Shown piece after piece: positions 45,119 through 56,060 of a DNA stretch of 64,000 nt. The notes beneath the pieces are model-generated. The model saw only the letters and a list, made by a program, of their open reading frames with translations, did no database searches and was not told the origin of the DNA. The stretch's first letter is position 1. Each line of letters starts with the position of its first letter. The DNA is from Triglochin maritima (lineage: Eukaryota > Streptophyta > Magnoliopsida > Alismatales > Juncaginaceae). The stretch lies in contig OY821787.1 of assembly GCA_963682175.1 (NCBI GenBank), positions 10,084,501 through 10,148,500 of the forward strand, written 5' to 3'. The position numbers and the translations under genes were made by a program.

Positions 45119-45245
45119 CATGGTAGACCACTATCAATTTTGGTCGACCAGTTGGACGAATCGGTCAAGCTGTTTTGGGTCTCTGATGTCCAAATAGAAA
45201 TATACCCCTACTAGCACGTCAGACTTGTCTTCAAACCGACGTGAT
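45090..45245. repeat. CTACCACGTCGG hairpins between the two CACTA genes
   Basis: Copies at about 45091-45127 (inverted pair around GATATGGAGGAAAT) and 45210-45245. They overlap the 3' end of the Ulp1-like gene and precede the leader of the transposase gene. Confidence 0.7.
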
Positions 45246-46131
45246 ACATGTATTTCTTAAAACGACATCCCAACTCAAATTAACCCCACAACACCTCTCC
45301 CGATACATCTCTAATCCAACCCTAGCCGCCACCCCTAAGCCCGCACCAACTCTGATCCAACCCACCACATCCCCTAAACCCCCCACAACCCACCGCAACC
45401 CTAGCCACCACCCCTAAATCCGCAGCAACCCTAGCCACCACTTCATCGTAACATCTCTAACACCAGCTAGTCCAACAAAAGCAAATGCTACCACAGAACC
45501 TAAGACCAAAAATTCTTCTCCTACGGAAACAAGTAGTAGTGAGAGTGAATCTACTCGACAACCGTGTAAGCATGCATTTGCTTTATACTGTTAAGTCTGC
45601 CAGCTAATTTTTTTATTCCTTTAGATATTTTGACTTAAAGCCACCAACATTGCCAATGCCAAACCTAGCAAATTCAGAAGTAAAAGTCGCAGTCGCTCTC
45701 TCCTTATGCTGCGTAAGTACATTTTTTGTTATTTTCCCTAACACTACAAAATCAGTCTTGTAATGACAATAAAATAGATGGGTTTTTTTTAGCAATCTCA
45801 TTAGTTTTCATATGATCCTCATCCAAAATATCATTGTAGTCCTTGTTATCCACATTGATCCAAAATCTTACATTACATAAGTTTTTTACATGATTGGATT
45901 AAATGTCTTTGAATGCATGCTAGTAGAAAGCTGATTTTTGTGATGTTAATTTTGTGTTAATAGCTTAAATTTGTGATTTTTGTGTTGTGATGTTAATTTT
46001 GTGATTTTTATGTTAATTTTGTGTTAATCTTGTGATGTTAATGTTGTGTTAATAGCCAGGGGTTACTCTAAAATTCCTATATATTGGGTTCATTTTATAT
46101 CACGATTGTTTGTGTTGTTGTGTAGATAACA
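45246..46131 (+). other. Leader region of the CACTA transposase
   Basis: A C-rich stretch (45280-45450) is followed by a possible small exon encoding a Ser/Thr-rich peptide (about 45440-45566, ending near a GTAAGC donor), then AT-rich DNA up to a TGTGTAG acceptor before ATG 46132. No other gene is seen. Confidence 0.45.
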
Positions 46132-49100
46132 ATGAATCGAAATTGGACTTTTGCAAGTCGATTAAGTGATAAGTATGAATACGGAGTTAATAAATTTCTA
46201 GAGTTTGCACAAAAGAATGCGCATTTTAGAAACGAAGGAATAGTCTTCTATCCATGTAGGAAGATCTGATGATAAACCACAAGTACTTAGTAAGAAAGAT
46301 ATGTAAAAGAGATCAAGGCTCGTCTGTTTGAGAAAGGTTTTGATGAAGGTTATACACATTGGATATGGCATGGTGAGAATGAAATACGTAAAGAAAATGA
46401 TAGTCCTTCACAGAAAGATAATGGTGATGATCGGTTAGAGGATATGATTCGAGATGTTGCCGAAACGTTTGATGATAAACAACAAGTACTTAGTAATTTG
46501 TTGTCAGACAATGAAAAAACCTTTGTATATGGGTTGCACCGATTTCAGTAGATTGTTTGCAGTGTTACGATTATATAACTTGAAAGCCACGTATGGTTGG
46601 AGTGATGTCAGTTTTACTTTCTTGCCCAAGTTGTTAAAAGAAATTCTTCTAGAAAACAACGAACTTCCACACCGTACATACGAGGCCAAAAAAAATATTG
46701 TGTCCAATGGGTATGCAGCATAGGAAAATACATGCATGCCCTAATGATTACATATTATATATGACCGATTATGAAAATCTGCATTGTTGTCCAGTTTGTA
46801 ACGCGTCAAGGTATAAACACAAGAAAAATGTGAGTGGTGATATACCAGTACAAGGACCGCCTGCGAAGGTGTTGTGGTATCTTCCAATCATTCCAAGGTT
46901 GAAACGTTTGTTTGCCTGCCCCGCAAATTAAAAGAATCTAACATGGCACGCATATGGTAATAAAGTGAATGATCAGATACTTCGACATCCTGCACATTCT
47001 CCGTAGTGGAAGAAGATCGATTAAAATTGTCCAGTGTTTGGTCAAGAATCCAGAAATCTAAGACTTGGTCTGTACACTTATGGAATGAATCCTTACGGGA
47101 GTTTGAGCAGTCTTCATAGTTCGTGACCGATTCTACTAGTGATCTACAATCTACTTCCATGGTTAAGCATGAAACATAGATACATGATGTTGTCTTTAAT
47201 GATTTCTAGTCCAAAACAACCATGTAATGACATAGATGTGTATTTGGCTCCCCTGATTGAACTTGAAGAAATTGTGGAATGATGGTGAGCAAGTATGGGA
47301 TGCCCACCATCAACAATCATTTACAATGTGTGCGATGATATTTTGCACAATTAACACTATTTACTCGTCGCCAAATAGACGTCGACCGTTATAACCACCG
47401 ACGTCTAGTGGGGAGAGGACAGAATGGACGTCGGTCCTTCGAGAGGCCGACGTCTATTGTGTACTATAGACGTCGGGTGTAGGAATACCGAGTTTAGCCG
47501 ACGTCTATAGGGTATAGACGTCGGTTGTTAGAGTACCTTGTGCATTCGACGTCTATAGGGTATAGACGTCGACCTATAGACGTCATATATAATAGACAAC
47601 CGACGTCTATGCTCCATGCATATAGACGTCAAGGTATAGACGTCGGAGTTATATAACATCCGACGTCTAAATGTCTTAAAGAAATCGGACAGATGCATTT
47701 TCTTTCATTCATTTCAGACGAAACCCACCCAAACCCTAGCTGTCCCGCGACCGAACTCTCCTCCGCGACCGATCTCCGACCGATCCGCACCGTCTCCGGC
47801 ACCGCAGCGAGCTCCAAAGTCTCCTCCACTTCTTCGGCCCTCTTCTCCTTCTTCCTCCGTCTCTCTCCACATCTAAGTTTTAAGTTCTTTTTTTGTTGTT
47901 TAAGTTCGTCTTCCTCCATCCTCCGTTTTTCTCCACATATTATTTCTAAGTTAGCCTTCATCTCGTGTCGTTTGCAGCCATCACCGCACCATCTTGTGTC
48001 ACCGAACCACAAAGAGCTCCTCCGGCATCACATCTTTCCCCTCCTCTGGTTCGTGCTTAACCACCTGTACAAAAATCATATTGTTTGATTAGGTTCTCAT
48101 GGTGTTCGGATATGTTTAGATATGTTTAGATTGTGGTGTTTAGAAATATTCTTTAACCTGTAAAATTATTTGATATGTTTAGATATGTTTAGATATGTTA
48201 AGAAAGAGTGAAGATCCCATGAAAACATACACTACTTATATAGAGATATTGGTGAAGAATTTTCAACAAAGTTTATTGGTGAAAACAAAGTTTGGTTGAC
48301 TAGAATGGAGTGTGATTGTGTGAATGTTTAATTCATTTGATTTGACTCATCATGGAAATTTGTGCCCTATTTGTCTGGCTATTCTGTGAAGGGGCACAAA
48401 GTGTGTCCTATTTGTGAAGAAAACATTTGTTCTTTGTAGCTTGTCCATGACAGTAAGACAATGTATCTTGGTCATCGCAAATTTCTTCGTAGGAGTCATC
48501 TGTATCATAAAATGAAAAAGGCATTTAACGGGAAGAAAAAATCGAAGAACCTCCTGTAGAAATCAGTGTAAGACAAGTTCTTGAGTGGGTGAAGAACATC
48601 CAATGCAAATTTGGCAAGCCTTACAAACGCAAAAATGATAAGAGTAGTTGGAAGAAAAAATCCATTTTTAACCTTCCTTTTTGGGAGACCTTCGAAGTCA
48701 GACATTGTATTGATGTGATGCATATCGAAAAACATGTTTGTGATAGTTTGTTAGGAACTCTTCTTAAAATATCGGGTAAGACTAAAGATGTATATAATTC
48801 TAGACTTGATCTACTTGAACTTGGTATAGGAGCAAAACTAGCACCAGAGAGTAAGGGTACTCGTAAGTATTTACCACCAGCTTGTTACACTTTGGACATA
48901 AAGGAGAAATTAGCTTTGTGTCAATGTCTACATGGTGTCAAAGAGCCACAGGGGTATTCTTCAAATATTAGCATTCTTGTATCAATTAAAGATTTGAAAC
49001 TACTTGGTTTAAAGTCTCATGATTGTCATGTGTTGATGCAACAGTTGTTACATGTTGCTATTAGATCGATATTGTCGAAACACGTTAGGCATGCTATTAT

Positions 49101-50264
49101 TAAATTTTGTTTGTTCTTCCACAAGATTTGCAGCAAAGTAATTGATCCAAAGTATTTAGATAAGTTGCAGAATGCAGTAGTTGTTACGATATGTCAGTTG
49201 GAGATGTACTTTCTGCCATCGTTTTTTGACATTATGGTTCATTTGGTAATTCATCTTTTTAGAAAAGTTAAGCCACTCGGTTCGGTATTTGAAGATGGAT
49301 GTATCCTTTCGAGCATTATATGGGTGAGTTGAAAAATTATTGTAAGAATCGACGAAGGCCAGATGCGAGCATCGTTGAAGGTTACATAGCTCAAGAGGTA
49401 ATTGAGTTTTGTAATGAGTACTTGGCTCATACTAAGAGTGTGAGACTTCCTAAGAACAGATATGAAGATAGGATTGAAGGTAAAGGTACGTGTGGCCCGA
49501 AGATGATAAGTCCAAAAGGTGAGGGACTCTTCAAAGCGTATTTTTATGTGTTGTGTAATTCTGATGAAGTTCAAGCTTATTTTGATGAGCACATGACCAT
49601 AGTGAGGGAAAAACATCCTTCTTGGACTGATCAACAAGTCATTAATGCTCACAATAAGGATTTCGTTGATTGGTTCAGGGAAACTGTGTACAACCGTAAT
49701 GTTCTTGAAAATTTGAAGTGGTTGGCATATAGACCAAATCCTATAGTGATATCTTATAATGGCTATGATATCAATGGTTTTTTCTTTGTATACCAAAATG
49801 GAGGACGAGAAAAGCACAATGCAGAATAGTGGAGTCACTTTGGTAGCTGAATCGTTGCACATCTCTAGTTCGAAAGATAGAAATCTCATATATGCCAATA
49901 TGTCTTATTATGGTCCGATTAAAGAAATATAGGAGCTGAGTTTTACTAAATTCAGTGTTGTGGTATTTAAATGCAAGTGGGTTGACAATAAAAACGATCT
50001 TCAAGTCGATGAGTTGGGGTTTACTTTGGTGAACCATAAAAAAGAAGGTTTTAAGGAAGATCCTTTCATTCTGGCATCTCAAGCAAAACAAATATTGCAG
50101 ATGTTAATGAGATTGTAGAAATTCTCTCGTTTGTACAAGTACCAGAACTTAAATCGCTCGATGACAACAGAACTGTTGACAACTTAATTACCCAAGATAA
50201 TCATCATGAAGGAATATGGATTGAGGATCATATGAGCAAAAAACAAAAAAAACGTCAAAACTAA
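46132..50264 (+). pseudogene. CACTA transposase (TNPD type), broken
   Basis: From ATG 46132 the protein starts MNRNWTFASRLSDKYEYGV, the transposase-associated domain of TNPD proteins. The TNP2 body follows in shifting frames: CTDFSRLFAVLRLYNLKATY (46530-46590), PHRTYEAKKN, IHACPNDYILY (46727-46760), CPVCNASRYK, and SRNLRLGLYTYGMNPYGSL (about 47053-47110). After an insertion at 47355-48350 it resumes with LSGYSVKGHKVCPICEEN, then DVMHIEKHVCDS (48715-48750), which holds a conserved acidic residue of the catalytic core. A DUF4218-like part (FEHYMGELKNYCKNRRRP, 49303-49356) and a DUF4216-like end follow. Many stops and shifts are present. Confidence 0.82.
47355..48350. mobile_element. Piece of another CACTA-like element inside the transposase
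   Basis: The transposase reading is broken after FCTIN (47353) and resumes near 48355. The insert begins CACTATTTACTCGTCG and carries about fourteen copies of an AGACGTCGG core in both orientations (47370-47680). A GC/CT-rich leader-like stretch follows (47700-48000), then AT-rich DNA with a repeated TTAGATATG phrase (48110-48200). The core is the same as in the CACTA element at 5749-6787. No right-hand CACTA end is visible, so the piece is probably truncated; the right boundary is approximate. Confidence 0.6.
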
Positions 50265-50489
50265 AGGTTCATTGTATGTTGTAGTATTAAGTAGATGCAT
50301 TTGTATGTTACACATGATATGAATGTTGTGCAACTGATAGATATGATTGTTGTTATTTCTGGACTGAATATGAATGTTGTGAGAATTAATTACTTGTTTG
50401 ATAGGTATCAATGTTGTGAATTACTTGATTGAATATGAACTGCAGGGTTGAATCTGAATTCCAGGTATCAAACAAATATAAAAAATATA
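50265..50489 (+). other. 3' non-coding part of the CACTA element
   Basis: Between the transposase stop and the right subterminal array. It has repeated phrases around TGAATGTTGTG (50310-50420), a weak direct repeat. Confidence 0.5.
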
Positions 50490-50885
50490 AGAACTATCCT
50501 ACAACATTGGCCTTTATTCAGAACCGACATTGTAGACACTCTAGCATGTCAATTGTCAAAACCACTGACGTTGTAGGATATTTCTTTTTTTTCATTTTTA
50601 TTAAAAACCCTACAACGTCGGTGTTCAATACCACCGACGTTGTAGGATATACTACCACGTCGGTGATCTTGTAGGCCGACGTTATAGAGAAACAATACTA
50701 CCACGTCGGTCGTATAAAATGGCCATCGGGGTTAAAATTGTGACCAATTTATAGAGGATACTACCACATCGGTTGTGATGACCGGCGTGAAAGGGTATCC
50801 CTATATAATGTTGCCAATGTACCACATCGGTCGTCAAAGGTGTTCAACCCAACATTGTGCCCCCTTTATATCCGACGTTATAGCC
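50490..50885. repeat. Right subterminal hairpin array of the CACTA element
   Basis: About twelve copies of CTACAACGTCGG or CTACCACGTCGG in both orientations, leading to the right terminus. Confidence 0.85.
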
Positions 50886-50905
50886 TTTTTTTCAGCAGTC
50901 ACACA

Positions 50906-51709
50906 TAGAGGTGAGCAGAAAAATCCGAAAATTTGGATACCTGGTTTTCCGATCCGGTATCCGATTTATTTCATCCGAATATTTGGATATTCGAGCCTAA
51001 TAATCCGGATCAGGTGTCTGATCCGATTTTCTACCTTTTTTCGGACCAGACTCGGATCAAGCCTTTGGAGAATTCGGATATCGCTTCGCAGAGGTGAAGG
51101 GGTCGGCATGCTGATCTGTGATTACTACCGATTCCAACTTCATGTTCCCGAGTTGCAGAGATCAATCCGAACTGAGGATCCGAATCCAAATTATGAATGC
51201 TTGTCAAATCCAAATAACCGGATCCCACGAATCCCTCTTCATCTGAACGAATCCTATCCTGTCGAGTTCATCATCTCCTTCCTCTCCAACTCCGACATTA
51301 CTATAAGAACACTAAAAGAACATTGACTTTGTATTGGACTCCTGAATTCCAAATTGACTTTGTGATTTTTATTTGTTACGAATCATTTGATATTTTCGTG
51401 TTTATTGTGGAGAATCAGTTTTATGAATGTTTTGGTGATTATGATTTCTTTATCCCGACATAATTATTGATGCAGTAGTTTTTATTATTATTTTGGACTG
51501 TAATTTGGATTGGAAAGCTTAGAGAATGTGAAAATTTATGCAGGTATTTATGGGAACGATAACCAGATATCCAAATTTTCAGATACCCGAAATCCGGATA
51601 TCTAGTTTAATCCATATTGGATCCGGAATGATATTTTGGTGATCCAGAAAATTGTATATCTGAATTTTCGGATACCCAAAATCCAGATATCAGGTTTTGC
51701 TTACCACTA
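50906..51709. mobile_element. Non-autonomous hAT-like element at the CACTA right end
   Basis: The ends are similar in inverted orientation: left TAGAGGTGAGCAGAAAAATC, right (reverse complement) TAGTGGTAAGCAAAACC. Both sides are dense in ATCCGGATATCC-type palindromes. The possible 8-bp duplication is imperfect (GTCACACA at 50898-50905, GTGGCGCA at 51710-51717). No transposase is present. Confidence 0.6.
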
Positions 51710-51745
51710 GTGGCGCATGTCATGTTTCCTCCTTATCTACTTGAT

Positions 51746-53106
51746 TGACATCATATCATGCTTATATTTGTGTCTTATATCCTTTATTGTTTGCCTAATC
51801 AATGCTATTTAACGAGTCTTATGTTTATGTTTCAGGAATAAACATGTTTGAGAAGAAAAGATTCAAAAATGACTTAAAAGCAAGGAAAATGACTAAGTTG
51901 CAAGACTTATGGATTGAGATGCAAGAGAGAAGGACCCGGATGTAAAATGAAAAGTTCCAATGAGCAAATCAAGAAGCTCCACACCATCAGGATGAGTATT
52001 TTGGCAATTAGATCCGGGCCTAACCATCAACAACCAAATCGAGTTCATCAATCATCAAGAAATCAATCCAGAACCGAGCCACCAAAATCCAGACTCGATC
52101 AAAGGCATCCAGACCCCCAATCAGCGGTCCAGATGGCTCCAAAGAATGCATGTCTTAGTCGGGTCGTGGATTATGTTGTTTTATGTCCATTTATAGTATG
52201 CAATTAGTCCCATACCGAGGATTGTCCCGGGTTACCTTTTTTATGGCTATAAATGGAACTCTTCCTCCTCCTTTGTAATACATCTCCTCTCTTGGTGGTC
52301 ATTCTCTCTACTAGGAGTAAAGCCTTGGAGCAAAACTATGGCGGAGAGATGCTACTTGTAAAATTAGCAATAAAGAATGTTTTGTTAGTTCATTATTGTG
52401 TTTTAATTTTGCATTCCTAGTTAACTTTGTTTGTTTTAATCTTCGTAGAATTAATTAGCATGTTTTCTTTCCTTAATATGAATGTTAGATTTATAATGTG
52501 TGAGTAGTTCCATCCCCTTTGGGGTGGAGTTGATGTTTATACATGTCATGTAGAATGGAATGAATGCTATATATTGTTTTATGTGAGATATGTGAGTATG
52601 CTTGTTTGAATTAAAGAGAATATTTAACTTGATGGTTTCTGCCATAATCTTTAGGTACATTACTTGCTTATTTAGGTTCCTAATAACAAACTTGTTCATG
52701 CTCATATTAATCACTTAGGGTAGTGATTTGGATGATAGGTTTTGTCATGAGGTACTTCTTATGCATAGCAACACTACCTACACTTGTGCTCTTTGGAATG
52801 CATTCATCACCACTTATTTCATGTGTACACACACTCCACCCCTTAGGGGTTTCCATTCCTGATTTCCAGCTTGCTTTTATTAGTCACTTAGTTTAGTTTT
52901 ATTTTGTCTCGTGCTTTCATCTTCTTTGTTAGTTTCGTGCTAGTTTAGCATAGTTTACTCTAGTTTAGTGTAATCAACTTCTTCTCACCTTTGTTTCCCA
53001 CTCCCCTTCGAATGAACCGGAGTTGACACACCTCCATGTGGATCGATCTGTACTAGCCTCGTCTTCACTGATGACGTGCATTTGCGGTTAATCTTAATTT
53101 CAATCA
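51746..53106 (+). repeat. Gypsy-2 5' LTR
   Basis: It starts TGACATCATATCATGC and ends AATCA before the primer site. TATA box in GGCTATAAATGG at about 52244. It aligns with 18329-19853 and, inverted, with 59950-60681. The palindrome CCCCTTTGGGGTGG is a small landmark shared by these copies. Confidence 0.82.
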
Positions 53107-53112
53107 AGTTTT

Positions 53113-53130
53113 TGGCGTTGTTGCCGGGGA
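53113..53130 (+). promoter_or_regulatory. Gypsy-2 primer binding site
   Basis: TGGCGTTGTTGCCGGGGA differs at two positions from the Athila-1 tRNA-Asp site and sits 6 bp after the LTR. Confidence 0.75.
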
Positions 53131-54170
53131 GGTGTTCTGTCAAGACTCTGATCTGGACGATTCGAGTGGGTTTAATATTTTGTGTAGTTTTTTTTGTTTT
53201 AGGAGGCTCTAAAGATCACGGGACATCACTAGGAGAAGTTTGGAGGGGATCAGAAGGAAACATACCGCCCATCAGCGGTTCTGTATTGCAAACTGGCGGC
53301 CAAGTGGGCTCTCTTTCTCTATAATTTCTTCTGGTTGTTTCTACATACAATAGCGTGGTCTGGGGCTCAATTTCGCATGTTTTGACTTATAGTTTGCCCC
53401 CAGATTGATAATAAATCCTCTTTAATCAACTTGGCCACTAAAATCCAAAGCAAACAACTAGGCATTCTTGCTTGTTTAGGTCATGCATCATATACTTGCA
53501 TCATATATCGTAGTTTGTCTTTTATTTTAGCTTTACCTTCAGTTGTTGAGCGTTGGTGTGAGGTACACATTTCCTACTCTCATTCATGCATTTCGTATGA
53601 CCATGCATTAGTTAGTAGGAACTGCATTCCAACAAGTGTGAGTTGAGCGTTTGTTTGGAGAGTTGATTTCTAGATTAAGACTCCAAAACACTACTAAGGA
53701 GGTGTTGTCCCATACAAGATAACGTGGGGGGATTTCATCACCTTTCCTTAGCCTCAAAAGTCACACTAATCAAAAGCCTTAATCTAAAATGAAGTAGAAA
53801 TTGGCCACTAGGACTCGAGCGCATTAGGAGAGTGATCCGGTCACGAATGTCATAGCTTGATTGGCGTTGCCCATATTGTTGATAGTAGGAGAGACTAGAT
53901 CTCTGGATCTTGGCTCACTTGCCGGGCTTTGTGGTCTTCATTGTAGGGAGGTGAGGCATGTTGAGGTCGTGTGATCTCGTAGTTAGGCGTCGTCTAGCTG
54001 TAAGAACCTATATCGACCTTAGGCTTGTACCATCACCCACTACACATGCTAGCTCTAGGGGTTCTTCCTTTCTAATCTGAGTCTTCTCCTCCTCTATATT
54101 CTTCGCTATAGTCTCCTTCTCTTATTATACCTTCTGTTGTGTGTTGTTGTAGTGTCAAGTTGAGCGTTTT
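53131..54170 (+). other. Gypsy-2 leader
   Basis: Non-coding leader. The segment 53420-53650 matches, inverted, 59420-59650 in Gypsy-3. Confidence 0.6.
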
Positions 54171-56060
54171 ATGCGAGGTTGGACTCGTTCTGGTGAGAGC
54201 GCTCGACTTGAGAGAGTGCATTTGTCTGAGATGGACGGGCTAGGTGTTCGCCCATCTCCACCTCGTGCTCCTTTGGAGCACGAGGCCGAGTCGTCTCGAG
54301 GCGATGAGGGAGATCGGGTTCCATACATGGAATATCTCGGTTCGCTCCCACCACCACGTAGACCTAATTCTCCTCCTCCGACTCAGGAGGAAGAGGGATT
54401 TGGTCAGGAATGAGTTGTTGGTGCACCACCACCTTTAGCTCGACAGGATAGACTGATGACTCTATGGGAGCGGACCCGTCCTGTCCGGGTCGCACAACCT
54501 TCTTGCATAGTTCTCCCGCCAGCTCGCAGGATCAACGATGAGTTGACACCTCAATATGTGAGCATGCTTCCAACCTTCACTGCCAATAAGGAGGATCCGT
54601 ATATTTTTATACGTGAATTCGAGGAGGTATGCTCCATGTTCAAGCTTCAACAGCATGACGGGAATTCTGTCCGGTTGAGGATGATTTCTTTCGCGTTGAA
54701 GGATAACGCGAAGAAATGGATGTACAACTTCCCAATGAGCTCTATTCGGTCTAGGGATGACTTTGTGATCGTCTTTCTGAAGAGATTTTTCCCTTAAAGA
54801 AAAACTCAACAGATACGGCACCAGATACATCAAATGTATCAGACTAAGACCAAATCTTTTCATGCTTTCTTTGAGAGGTTCAAAGACCTTCCCCAGCAGT
54901 GCCATAATCATGGACTTGAGCTATGGCAGTTGTGCCAGCTTGTTTATGAGGGCCTCAACTACAACACCTGCACATTGTTAGAGTCGATGTGTCAGGGTGA
55001 TTTCCAAATGAAATCCATTGATGAGGCATGGGACACTTTTGAATTAATGGTTGAACGTACCTTTGAGTGGGACACCATGAGAGAGCCATCAATCATCAGG
55101 TCTTCTGGTCGAGCTGGATCATATCAAGTTGAGTCATCAGCTGCTCTCATGCGTAGGATTAAGACTTTGGAGTTGGACTGAGCTCATGTAGCTCAGGTCC
55201 CTACTCCCGCGTGTAGTAGGTGTGGACTTACGGGACATGATGACTTGTAATGTGCTTACGCTCCAAAGGATACTGAGCATGCAAATGCAATGTACCAACA
55301 AAGGCCCCATAATGACCCGTACAGTCACTCCTACAATACGAGATGGCGTAACCATCCTAACTTCTCTTGGAAGCCACGGTCAGAGCTCGCACGCTCAACC
55401 TCAACCTCCACCTTATCAACCTTCACGCCCATCGACGACCTACCAACCCCCACATCAAAGGTCTCAGCACCATAATTACCAACCTTCTCAGGCCTTATCG
55501 TCGGGTTATTCTAACCAAACTCCACTACCCCAGCGGGTTGACCCAAAGGACCCCTCTACCGATCTGACCCTTCAAGCATTCATGCAGAGCATGTAAAGTA
55601 CAGTCAAAGCTTTGGAAATGCAAGTTAGCCAGTTGGCTCATCAGTTCCATGAACGTGAGAAGGGTCAGTTGTCGAGTCCACCTATGGTAAATCTCAAGGG
55701 TCAACCTACTCAGGCTAAGCAGAATGTGCACAATGTTGAAAATGACCCTTCCCAACATGTAAATGTTGTCCATACCTTAAGATCAGAAAGGGTTGTTGAC
55801 AACAATATGGAAATGCCTGAATCAAGATCAGAAATGGTTGTTGACAACAATATGGAAATGCCTGAATCCAACCCTATTGGTGACTCTTCCAAGGAGGGTC
55901 GTGAGTCTTTCAAGGAACTCAATTTTGAGACTCCTCCTCATGACAGTTATGTCCCCAAGGCACCATTCCTTCATAGGTTGACTAAAAATGCGATGAGCAT
56001 TGAGACAAAATCATTGAGGTACTTAGGCAAGTCAAGGTGAACAATCCATTGTTGGACATC
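54171..56060 (+). pseudogene. Gypsy-2 gag, broken
   Basis: Fragments in several frames: an N-terminal Arg/Glu-rich part (54171-54413), the gag core with YIFIREFEEVCSMFKLQQ and LKDNAKKWMYNFP (54456-54797), a continuation with LPQQCHNHGLELWQLCQLVY (54834-55181), then a knuckle CSRCGLTGHD interrupted by a stop (about 55210-55255). A Pro/Gln-rich part and a linker with LLDIVQQMPPYVKFLKDL (from 56042) lead to pol. At least five frame breaks are present. Confidence 0.8.

Larger units (their letters stand above)
41071..50899 (+). mobile_element. Large CACTA (En/Spm) transposon, decayed
   Basis: Left end CAGTTGCTGGAAAGTCGG and right end, reverse-complemented, ACTGCTGAAAAAAAGGC are degenerate versions of a CACTACTGGAAAAAAGG-type terminus. 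Both are followed inward by subterminal repeats with the core CTACCACGTCGG or CTACAACGTCGG in both orientations (41085-41430 and 50490-50885). Inside are two plus-strand gene remnants typical of plant CACTA elements: a Ulp1-protease gene and a TNPD transposase. Both are broken. Total about 9.8 kb. Confidence 0.82.

Noticed and set aside
47693..48088. Open frame of 131 codons starting MHFLSFISDETHPNPSC
   Set aside because: It follows directly after the AGACGTCGG array and has the CT-rich composition of a leader; no domain is recognised.
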